Assembly (NCBI GenBank): GCA_048013815.1
Contig: CM106586.1
Span: 22,878,001 to 22,942,000, forward strand
Origin: Setoptus koraiensis
Taxonomy: Eukaryota > Arthropoda
Reading direction: 5' to 3'
DNA: 64,000 nt
The first letter of the stretch is position 1, and each line of letters opens with the position of its first letter. The translations under genes and the position numbers were made by a program. Under the pieces are notes generated by a model, which saw only the letters and a program-made list of their open reading frames with translations, was not told the DNA's origin and searched no databases. Positions 52,390-60,528 of this stretch are shown in pieces.

Positions 52390-52968
52390 ATGGCAGCCAT
52401 ACGCAAAAAGCTTGTCATTGTAGGAGACGGTGCCTGTGGTAAAACATGCCTCCTTATTGTATTTAGCAAGGATCAATTTCCAGAAGTATATGTACCTACT
52501 GTGTTTGAAAATTATGTTGCAGATATAGAGGTCGATAGCAGACAGGTAGAGCTAGCATTATGGGACACAGCTGGACAAGAGGACTACGACAGGTTACGGC
52601 CATTGTCATACCCAGACACAGATGTCATACTAATGTGCTTCTCCATAGACAGCCCTGACTCGTTAGAGAACGTACCAGAAAAATGGACGCCAGAAGTTAG
52701 ACACTTTTGTCCAAATGTACCAATTATTTTAGTGGGTAACAAAAAAGATCTTAGGGAAGATACTAATACAATTAATGAATTGGCCAAAATGAAACAAAAG
52801 CCAGTCACTACAGAGGAGGGACGTGCGATTGCTGAGAAGATTAACGCTTATGGATATCTGGAGTGTTCAGCTAAGACAAAAGATGGTGTTAGAGAGGTTT
52901 TCGAGACAGCCACAAGGGCATCCTTGGCGGTCAAAAGGAAGAAAAGAGGCAAATGTAATTTACTTTAA
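52390..52968 (+). CDS. RHOA: RhoA/Rho1 small GTPase, right copy
   Basis: Second, apparently identical 192-residue RhoA (GDGACGKT P-loop, [17 protein letters not shown] prenylation box), read divergently from the left copy. Start codons lie 496 bases apart and both have the same proximal 5' flank of about 113 bases before the hairpin element, so regulation of the two copies should be near-identical apart from distal sequence. It is convergent with IFT52. Like the left copy it has no intron in the coding region. Confidence 0.97.
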   Translation: MAAIRKKLVIVGDGACGKTCLLIVFSKDQFPEVYVPTVFENYVADIEVDSRQVELALWDTAGQEDYDRLRPLSYPDTDVILMCFSIDSPDSLENVPEKWTPEVRHFCPNVPIILVGNKKDLREDTNTINELAKMKQKPVTTEEGRAIAEKINAYGYLECSAKTKDGVREVFETATRASLAVKRKKRGKCNLL

Positions 52969-52999
52969 TTCAAACTTCCAACGTTTTTTGGGAAGCACG

Positions 53000-53005
53000 A
53001 ATAAA
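53000..53005 (+). terminator. Candidate poly(A) signal, right RhoA copy
   Basis: AATAAA about 32 bases after the stop; a second AATAAA lies near 53123. Confidence 0.45.
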
Positions 53006-53289
53006 ACAAAAACAAAGCTTATAGATCACACCACAATTTCAAAAGCAAAACAAAACACACATACATCAACATCAAACATACAAGCAAAGTTTAAGCACAA
53101 AGACTCACACTTAATTATAAGAAAATAAAAAGGCATCACCACAACGGGCTGCTAGTTGAAAAAAAAAAGAAATTTCAATTGCAGTAGAATGCGACAGAAG
53201 TGCGAAAACATTTTATCATTAAAAAACTTTTTCAAAGAATTTACAGATATTCATTAATTACACCCTGTGCTATCTGAATAAATAATGCT

Positions 53290-54734
53290 CTAAGGTAATA
53301 TGCCGTTCGCATCAACCATCTTGAATGTTACGATTTGTCTGAACACATAATCCAATATCTCCCTAGGTGACTCAATCTTGTTATCAGGGACTTTGGTTAT
53401 GGCAGCAAACTCGTGGATCAATGCTTCCAATAGTTTTTCGTCTTGTGAGGCTCCATCTACCAGTGTTGCCGCTGCCTCAATGAATTTTATTCGTATTGGC
53501 ATAAACTCAGAATCTAAATCATAGAATTCCAACCTTGGACCAGGTGGCGCTCTCAATAGGGGTCCGCTAGCTGCAGGTTTCAGTTTAGGCATGGGGCTTT
53601 TAAACTCGGGACGAATTAAAGTTAATTTTTCGTGAGGAATTTCCAAATGTTCATAAGCTGCCAGTATCTGAGGTAGATTTACGCTATCTGTAGTGAATAG
53701 TTTCTCCTCTACTAACGACTGTACATTATCGGGAACCGGCTCAGAGTCTTGAAAACATGACAAAGGTAGCTCGGAAAGATAATTCAAATCCGGTGTTCGG
53801 CAATAGTCGTCCAATTCAGCGGTCTTAGCATCATATATATTGAGTTTGAAGTCGTCATTGACAAGGAATTTCAACATCACAATTGCGAATAGCATGTTTT
53901 CTTCTCTAACTATATATTCATCGTGGAAAAACAACGTTGAACCAAACACAACAAGTCTTGAGACAAAGTTGGTGTCCACGAAAAAAGAGCAAATAGCCTG
54001 ATTCACCGGATATGCAAACTTAGATGAGGTCATTGCCACTATTGATGGGCGTTCAACAGTCAAAGTTGCTCCGTAGGGGTACAGAATTTGTATATCATCA
54101 AAATCAGACTCATTTTTTTCGCCTGATATGAACAGATCTTTACTGACATCAGTTGGTAGATCTAATTTCTCCAATACTTTAGCTTTCTCTTCAAGGATAC
54201 CTCTATTTGTCACACCATTCTTGATTAGGACCTCTTTTGGATGGTTAAATTTAAACTTATTTGTCCTGATGACGCAATCAGTGTTTATTGTTACCCCGTA
54301 CGCTTGTGTGAGATCATTGATATTTGATGAAGGCATCTTATCATCGTTGCTTGAAACTGTAATGAGAATCCTCCCACCATCTTTGATATATTTTCCTAAA
54401 ACTTCTAACTGATGATTGAGATGACCGATGTTAGATATAGAAACTTTCATAGTGATGAGTTCAACCGATAATAGACAGTATTGATTAGTTTGCGCCTTAC
54501 CTCTACAGTCGAGTAGTCAATGTTAGCCGCGAACAATAGCAGAACACTTTTAGCCTTGTCGTAGTTACCTAATCCAGCTTCAGTGAGACCATCAGTCAAG
54601 TTGACTACTCTCCATCTATTTAACTTAACTTTTCGTTTGAATGTTCTTATTAAATCCTGGTTCAAGACACTTGATTCATGATGTTTTGAGGCATCAATGA
54701 TTAAAGTGTAACCAGCATTCGAATTACTCATCAT
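53290..54734 (-). CDS. IFT52: Intraflagellar transport protein 52 (IFT52)
   Basis: Core subunit of the IFT-B complex that moves cargo in cilia. Exons 54501-54734 and 53290-54408 (phase 0) give 450 residues (437 in human). The joint reads DYSTVE|LEVLGKYIKDGGR, as in the human protein's FEILKKYLDTGG. Family blocks: N-terminal GIFT domain with HPKEVLIKNGVTNRGI, LYPYGATL and VNQAICSFF, then HEKLTLIRPEFKSPMPKLKPA and the C-terminal helices that bind IFT46/IFT88. The gene is divergent from PMVK over 354 bases. Its presence implies the organism builds cilia, in arthropods usually sensory neuron or sperm cilia. Confidence 0.93.
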
Positions 54735-55088
54735 AGCTCGACAAATGCAAACGTCATTATAATACTAGGTTGCTGAAAACCAATTTGATCGACTCGACCA
54801 AATCTTCACAATTAATACACAGAATATTTATGAGCACTGAGTTTTTGTGTCACTCGTAACTAATAGCAACATGAAACTAATGACAATCGCGGGCACGGGG
54901 CCCTGTAGTTGAACTAAGCGCTCCCAAACCAAACATGCGCTCGAATCACATAACACAGCTGAACTAATCCGAGCACTATCTTGATGGATGTGGGTCGATC
55001 ATTTAGTTGATCAACCGTATAATTCTTCAATATATTACGGTTTTCATATCATTATTACATCGCTGAACAAATAGTGAACTATTCAAAA
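54735..55088. promoter_or_regulatory. Bidirectional promoter region IFT52/PMVK
   Basis: 354 bases between divergent start codons, with a G/C-richer core (about 54885-54955). GTCACTCGTAAC at 54849-54860 weakly resembles the RFX X-box that drives cilia genes but has two mismatches to the consensus I recall. Confidence 0.4.
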
Positions 55089-55922
55089 ATGATTCCGATT
55101 AAATCTGCTCTAGCAATGCTGCTGTGGGGCGGCCGTCACAATAGATTTAGTACAGCCTTGGAATCAATGAAATCTTACTCAAAAGATGAAACTGAGGACA
55201 ATTCCAGCATTGTCAGCGTTGAAAATCCATTACAATCGAACTACGAAGAAGAGCGCATTGACGAAGATTTATCACCAAATAATTTAAAACTTATTATAAT
55301 AATAAGTGGCAAACGGGAATCCGGCAAAGATCACATTTCCACTTTAATAACTAATTATGTTGGTTATAGCCATATGAAACACTTAGCCGTTCTCCGTATC
55401 TCCGGACCAATCAAGCGACAATTCGCCAGGTCTAACACACTTGATTTCGAACGATTACTAGATGTCACAGGTTATAAGGAACAGTACCGCCTATTAATGA
55501 TGGAATGGAGTGAAAACTATCGCGAAAAGGTGGGTTGGCACTGTTTTCTAAGGACCGCTATTATGGAGCAAGGAGCCAAATATAAGTCTATTTGGTTACT
55601 AGCTGATGCCCGCCGAACGTGCGATTTCGATTACTTTGAAGATAATCCAGCTTTTGAAAACGTAAAAATCATTAAGATACGAGTTCAGGCTACTGAAGAG
55701 TCTAGGATATCACGAGGTTGGGTTTTTGACGATCGAATTGACAGGCAACCTACAGAATGCGGTCTAGATGATTATAAAGATTGGACTTATATCATTGATA
55801 ACGATGACGACGATGATAGAAAACTTTTACAAGAATCATTACAACCCGTATATGATGAGGTTGATCGAGTGATTGAAGAAATTGATAGAGAACAATCTGA
55901 AGATATGTTAAAGTATGATTAA
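55089..55922 (+). CDS. PMVK: Phosphomevalonate kinase (animal type) with N-terminal extension
   Basis: Converts phosphomevalonate to diphosphomevalonate in the mevalonate pathway, ATP-dependent. The family core begins near residue 68 (NLKLIIIISGKRESGKD, the P-loop) and continues through LRISGPIKRQFA, ERLLDVTGYKEQYR, WLLADARRTCDF, RGWVFDDRID and ECGLDDY. The 277-residue product carries about 67 residues before the core that human PMVK (192 residues) lacks. The first 35 (MIPIKSALAMLLWGGRHNRF...) are basic, hydrophobic and poor in acidic residues, compatible with a mitochondrial presequence; a peroxisomal or cytosolic enzyme would be usual. An alternative internal start would be needed for a short form, and no Met sits just before the core. 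Confidence 0.92.
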   Translation: MIPIKSALAMLLWGGRHNRFSTALESMKSYSKDETEDNSSIVSVENPLQSNYEEERIDEDLSPNNLKLIIIISGKRESGKDHISTLITNYVGYSHMKHLAVLRISGPIKRQFARSNTLDFERLLDVTGYKEQYRLLMMEWSENYREKVGWHCFLRTAIMEQGAKYKSIWLLADARRTCDFDYFEDNPAFENVKIIKIRVQATEESRISRGWVFDDRIDRQPTECGLDDYKDWTYIIDNDDDDDRKLLQESLQPVYDEVDRVIEEIDREQSEDMLKYD

Positions 55923-56099
55923 TGAGGCTATTCTCTCCAGAGTGAGTCAAATAAGAGTATGTTCACCTGGGTTGAATACAGTTTAATTGTTTCTCCCTCT
56001 TTGTACATAATTTAAAATGGAGCATCGAACGTCATCTGATGTTTTGCGATCAATCGATTCAAAAGCCAGAAACCACCATTTGTATACTTAGCTCTTATG

Positions 56100-57269
56100 C
56101 TACTGTTCATTGTAAAGGATTTTGGAAACAAACTTCGGCAGAATGAAGGCAGAGTGGTGAATCTCCTTAGAGTAATATTTTAGATTAAGTTTTTCTTCGT
56201 CCAATATATGGCGAGGTTCTTTGAAATCAATAGATTTCTCTTTAGAGCAAATGAGGAACCCTATCTGGCCACTGGGATAAGTGCACGTCATGGTGGAAGC
56301 GTAGGCCACTGATTCAAATAACGACCTATTTACTTCAAGTAGACTTTTGATGAATTCCAAATCGAACCATATTGATTCAGCTTGACAACAAATAATACCT
56401 CCTGCACGTAATTTCTTATACAATAGCTCGTAGTAGGATCGTTGGAATAAACAAGCCGCCGGGCCTTGAGGATCAGAGGAATCTGTTATTATTACATCGA
56501 AAGAGCTATCGTCAAGCTCTTGCAAATATTTAAGGCCGTCATCGATAATAAGCTTCATTTTGGGGTTGTCGTAAGATGCCGCCATTGATGGGAAATATAT
56601 CTTCGATAGTTCTACGACACGTTCGTCGATCTCACACTGGACCACCTCTTCGACCAATGGATGCTTTAAGACCTCCCTGGCAACTCCTCCGTCTCCACCT
56701 CCAATGATCTAGTTTTAGATAAATCAAATTGTGTAATCGATTATTTAAGACTTCATTCGCATAGTAGAGGAACTACTAATGAAGTACATCTATTTATGAT
56801 ATTTACCAAGACCTTCTTCGGGTCTGCATGGCTGTTCAAGGGCAAGAATGCTATCATTTCTTGATAGGAAAACTCATCCATATCGGTACACTGTATAGCA
56901 TCATCAAGTGCCAAGCACCGACCAAACAGCTCACTTTTTGTTTTTATCATGACACAAGAGATGAAAGAATAACATTAATGGAAAGAGATCAAAATTAAAA
57001 ACATATTTTGTCTAAGATAACCTAGTGTTGGTGGGATTCAGAAAACGATCCAGACAGTGTGTAGAGCAGACCCTAATATGCTATTTCTACTGTCTACCTG
57101 TTCCATGATACAAAAAAAAACTATCAAACTAGTACCTTTCAAATATGAGGATTTTTTGGAACTTGGAAGTTTCCTCATGAAGTTTTTTCTTAGTGAGAAT
57201 AGATAGGGCAACATTTTGGCCCTTTGGTGCCCCTATCTCTGTGAACCATCCTTGTTTGTGGGCGTCCAT
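56100..57269 (-). CDS. SRM: Spermidine synthase
   Basis: Aminopropyltransferase making spermidine from putrescine and decarboxylated S-adenosylmethionine in the cytosol. Exons 57136-57269, 56807-56933, 56100-56708 (junction phases 2 and 0) sum to 870 nt, 289 residues (302 in human). The first exon begins [13 protein letters not shown] and ends LIFE; the second holds [16 protein letters not shown] with the putrescine-site region; the third starts [14 protein letters not shown] (nucleotide-binding loop) and continues [19 protein letters not shown] and [14 protein letters not shown]. All key motifs are present. The donor of exon 1 is GTACTA, a weaker but legal site. The gene is convergent with PMVK. 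Confidence 0.94.
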
Positions 57270-57651
57270 AATTATGGATATATTTAATAGATGTTTATTG
57301 TTGATTCAATAGACTGTGGGCGGTATACTAAATAAAAAAGATGCTTGGAGTTTATCCTTTAGAATTGATATTTATACTACTCAGAGATTACTATTCTCAA
57401 TTCTTCCTACTCACTAAATAGATAACATGTAGATGGATATATATAAAGAGTTTTCTTCAGTGACAGTCATATGGAATTGATCAAGATCAGTCATACAATC
57501 ATAGATTTACAGAACAATAGTCGATAGCAATATTAGTCACACACAACAGTGTGAGACGTGCATGATGATTGGTCTATGAGGCAAATATTTATTTTTGTTT
57601 ATCTTATCAATACATGTACACAAGGAAATTGATGGAACAGCCTAAGCTTAA
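57270..57651. other. Spacer between VGLL4-like gene and spermidine synthase
   Basis: 382 bases, AT-rich; 3' UTR of the VGLL4-like gene and promoter of spermidine synthase expected. Nothing else seen. Confidence 0.45.
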
Positions 57652-58107
57652 TTATTTGGATGATTTCGGCAACTTTTTGTATATATCGCCCAAGGCTTTT
57701 TGAAAATGCTCTTCCACATTGGCTCTATTTTTAGACACTAATAGTTTGTTGTAATCTTTACCCAACGATCGTCGGAAATGTTCATCTATATCGGAATCGG
57801 ACTGGTGAGTCTGTATATGTGGTAATTGTTGCATTTGAGGTAGAATAAGACCCTTGTTACTCTTGCTCATATCAAGTGGTTGATCTGCTGTGGTAAAACT
57901 GTTTCCGATCCGAGAAGAAAGTTGCCCACCAGTATTATCTTGTGGGATCTGATGAGGAAGGATATAGGATGATATTGCTGAATGACCATTGCTGTAATCG
58001 TCTCTGCTGCTACTTATAGCAAGGTGTTCAATTTGGAATGGTGTCCTATGGGGATTAATAGTTGTAGCATTTTTAGCTTTACCGTTAGCAGGATTTGAAG
58101 ATTGCAT
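57652..58107 (-). CDS. VGLL4: VGLL4/Tgi-like TEAD cofactor with two Tondu motifs
   Basis: Nuclear cofactor that competes with YAP/Yorkie for TEAD/Scalloped in the Hippo pathway. The 151-residue product has two Tondu (TDU) motifs near the C-terminus: DIDEHFRRSLGKDYNKL (about 105-121) and NVEEHFQKALGDIYKKL (about 130-146). The double TDU with a RRSLGK first and a KALGD second copy is specific to VGLL4/Tgi rather than VGLL1-3. QPLDMSK in the middle resembles a CtBP-type PLDLS motif. The product is shorter than vertebrate VGLL4 (about 290), so an upstream exon may be missing; the upstream flank is a GT microsatellite. Confidence 0.88.
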   Translation of the reverse strand: MQSSNPANGKAKNATTINPHRTPFQIEHLAISSSRDDYSNGHSAISSYILPHQIPQDNTGGQLSSRIGNSFTTADQPLDMSKSNKGLILPQMQQLPHIQTHQSDSDIDEHFRRSLGKDYNKLLVSKNRANVEEHFQKALGDIYKKLPKSSK

Positions 58108-58126
58108 TTTGGTTCAGGTTTTGATA

Positions 58127-58210
58127 GATAACATGTGTGTGTGTGTGTCGTGTGTGTGTGTGTGTCAGTGTGTAAGTTGTGTGTGTGTGTGTCAGTGTGT
58201 AAGTTGTGTT
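58127..58210. repeat. GT microsatellite with higher-order 35-base unit
   Basis: Two near-identical copies of a GTGTGTCAGTGTGTAAGTT unit within a TG-rich stretch, next to the VGLL4-like start. Confidence 0.75.
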
Positions 58211-58571
58211 TGGTGGTGGTATATGTAATATAAGTGTGTGGATATATTACATATGTTGTACATATATACATATATATGTATACATATATATATATATGTA
58301 CGTTTATAATTTGTTTATATTAGCTCTAAACAATCTAGCTCAAAGATCAATTGTTTTTGAGATTGGTGCTGATTTGTGTGTGCGTGTGTGTGTGTGTGTG
58401 CGTGTGTGTGTGTTGTTCAGTGTCTGTATGTCTGTGTGCCTCTTATTTTTCTCCTTGCCTTTCCTTTCTTCAGGATAAACGTATATACCGTGTGTGTTGA
58501 AATTCTCGAATTGTACCGATAACATCGGTTCAACAATGCTGCTTGTTGAACATCCATATGCACACATCCAC

Positions 58572-58572
58572 T

Positions 58573-58629
<57 letters not shown>

Positions 58630-58640
58630 ACACACACGCA
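58572..58640. repeat. (CA)n microsatellite
   Basis: About 68 bases of CA with one TA interruption; a GT tract at about 58376-58412 lies on the other side of a unique segment. Confidence 0.92.
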
Positions 58641-60044
58641 CATTGGGCCGCACCGTGTGTGTGTGCGTAACGCGCACAAACACACCTTCGGGTATGCCTG
58701 ACAAGGGGAAACTGTCCGGTGTTTACTATATAACAAGCTAGCAGTGAAATGAAGGCGCACATAATTGCACCTTAGAGAGTACTGGCGCAATTCGCGCTCG
58801 CTATTCACACATAGCAGCATGAGAAAAATATCGCCGGACAACTGTAATTCGGTAGGAATGTGCACTAACTTTGTACTCTATTGAGCTACAATATTCAAAT
58901 TTAAAGAATCATGGTTATTTTTCTTCTTCGTTTTTTTTTGTTTTTGCTGATAAATATTTAGCCCGTCGGTATGCGGACGTGGATCGGCGCTCACTGGATG
59001 GAGCATTGAAATTGTTACACAGACCTCTTCCGTTTTCAACTCTGTAACAAGTCCAATGAAAACATACCTGCCAGCCCGAGATGTGGTCAACCGGTAACTG
59101 AGTAGCCTCTTAGGTTCAGCGCTCGAGGTGTAAACTCACCCTCCCCCGATCGTTGCCAAATATCGTCCAAATGAAACAATACAGTTTCACTATCTTCATT
59201 TTACAGGTTATGCAAGAAAGACTTGTAACTAGTGCATCATATGTTCACGATAACTAGAGGGAGAAAAGGGCAGTTTACCCGGGACATAGTGCTTTGTTCG
59301 TCCGGTGTGGTTGCGGTAACCATAGTTTGGCCGCCAATTCAAGGAACGTGCAAGCACTTTGTCTCTGCTGGTGAACCGCTGCACTCACAAGGCACACTAA
59401 AAAACGTGCTCATGGCCGGCAATGTGCTCAACACAGACAGGCACTTAAAACAACGGGCTACGTGGTACTGGATCAGCGCTCCTTCCGACATGGATTGGTA
59501 CACAAGAGAGAATAGATCAAAAATTCATCGATATGAAATGGAAGAGCTCAGAAATTGTAACTTGGCACAGCATTTCCATAAAGAACTCACTTTTCTCCTC
59601 GGTAAAGCTTGATGTGTGCTCGAAAATATAAACTCATGATGTCCATAAGTCTTGATCGATTCGATGCTACATCAGAACTGGTTTATTCACTGCTCACTGT
59701 ATCCATTCTTTTAAAAACAAAGCACTCGTAGCACTGACATAATCGAAAACACTTACTCAGCATAACTTGTTGTTCACGAACGAGTCCCAGGGTTCAAATA
59801 GATTTCGTTCATGTTCGTTCAAACACTCATACGACCGGAAAACTTAGGAGGCTAGCGTTGGAAACTGATGCGATTGGTCAAGGTTACCAATCGTCATTAG
59901 CGTGTCTGTAATATCTTGCTGGCTCGTCATGATGAATTTGTAAAGGTGAATTCCGTCTCAAGTGTTTACTGCTGGCGCCTTGTGATTGTAGTGGATGTGA
60001 GGTGTCAATAGATGGCGCCGACTATAGGCATTGTTCTGTGCAAT

Positions 60045-60528
60045 ACATCATATTCTTGTGAACCTTTCGATATACGGGGTGCGATCTCACTTCTTTTATA
60101 CTTTTTGTGCACACGCACACAGACCTTCTTGTGCGTTGCCTGTGTGGATGAAAAGCACAAAACACTCACTTATTATTTTGCGCCTGCAATGTTGAATACA
60201 CTTTTCGCACGACATCCAGATGGCTTGCACAAAATCGACCAAAATACGCACAAACACGATTTACAGCTTTGTGTGTACAAAAGCTCGCACAGAAAGTATA
60301 AAAGAAGTGATAACACCCAGCAAATACACCGTGAGCATAGCCGCTTCATTTCACCACCGGGGTTTACCTTTTCTTAACTTGGTTGACGAAGAATTAATTT
60401 GCTAATATTTTTTGCTAAAGCCTACCCAGAGAAGTTAACTCTAGCTGAGAGGACATCACTACAGAGCCACCCTATATTTATGGTGGTTTATTATATTAGA
60501 TACATTTGCACAATTAAAAGATATCAGC
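60045..60528 (+). promoter_or_regulatory. MPND 5' flank, duplicated at 63476-63689
   Basis: Shares CCTTTCGATATA, ATTTCACCACCG-type, CCTTTTCTTAACTTGGT and GCACAATTAAAA...ATATCAGC blocks with the flank of the partial gene at 63690. In this copy the shared flank is interrupted by a 243-base inverted-repeat element. Confidence 0.75.
60076..60318. mobile_element. MITE-like element with about 32-bp terminal inverted repeats
   Basis: The left end GGGTGCGATCTCACTTCTTT and the inverted right end GGGTGTTATCACTTCTTT match, and both continue into TATACTTTYTGTGC, about 85 per cent overall. The element is absent from the paralogous flank at about 63502, which supplies an empty site. No target-site duplication is certain. 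Non-autonomous: no transposase frame. Confidence 0.65.

Larger units (their letters stand above)
52277..53164 (+). repeat. Right arm of the RhoA palindrome
   Basis: Mirror of 51119-52006 with no difference found by eye. The first mismatch toward the axis is 52007 G versus the complement of 52276 T. Confidence 0.93.
58108..60011. other. Microsatellite-rich spacer
   Basis: GT and CA tracts to about 58680, then about 1.3 kb of unique sequence. A plus-strand open frame of 126 codons (59232-59612) has no recognised domain. Confidence 0.45.

Noticed and set aside
51315-52968. RhoA pair as two functionally different Rho paralogues
   Set aside because: The two coding regions and UTRs appear identical, so this is one gene duplicated, not a diverged pair.
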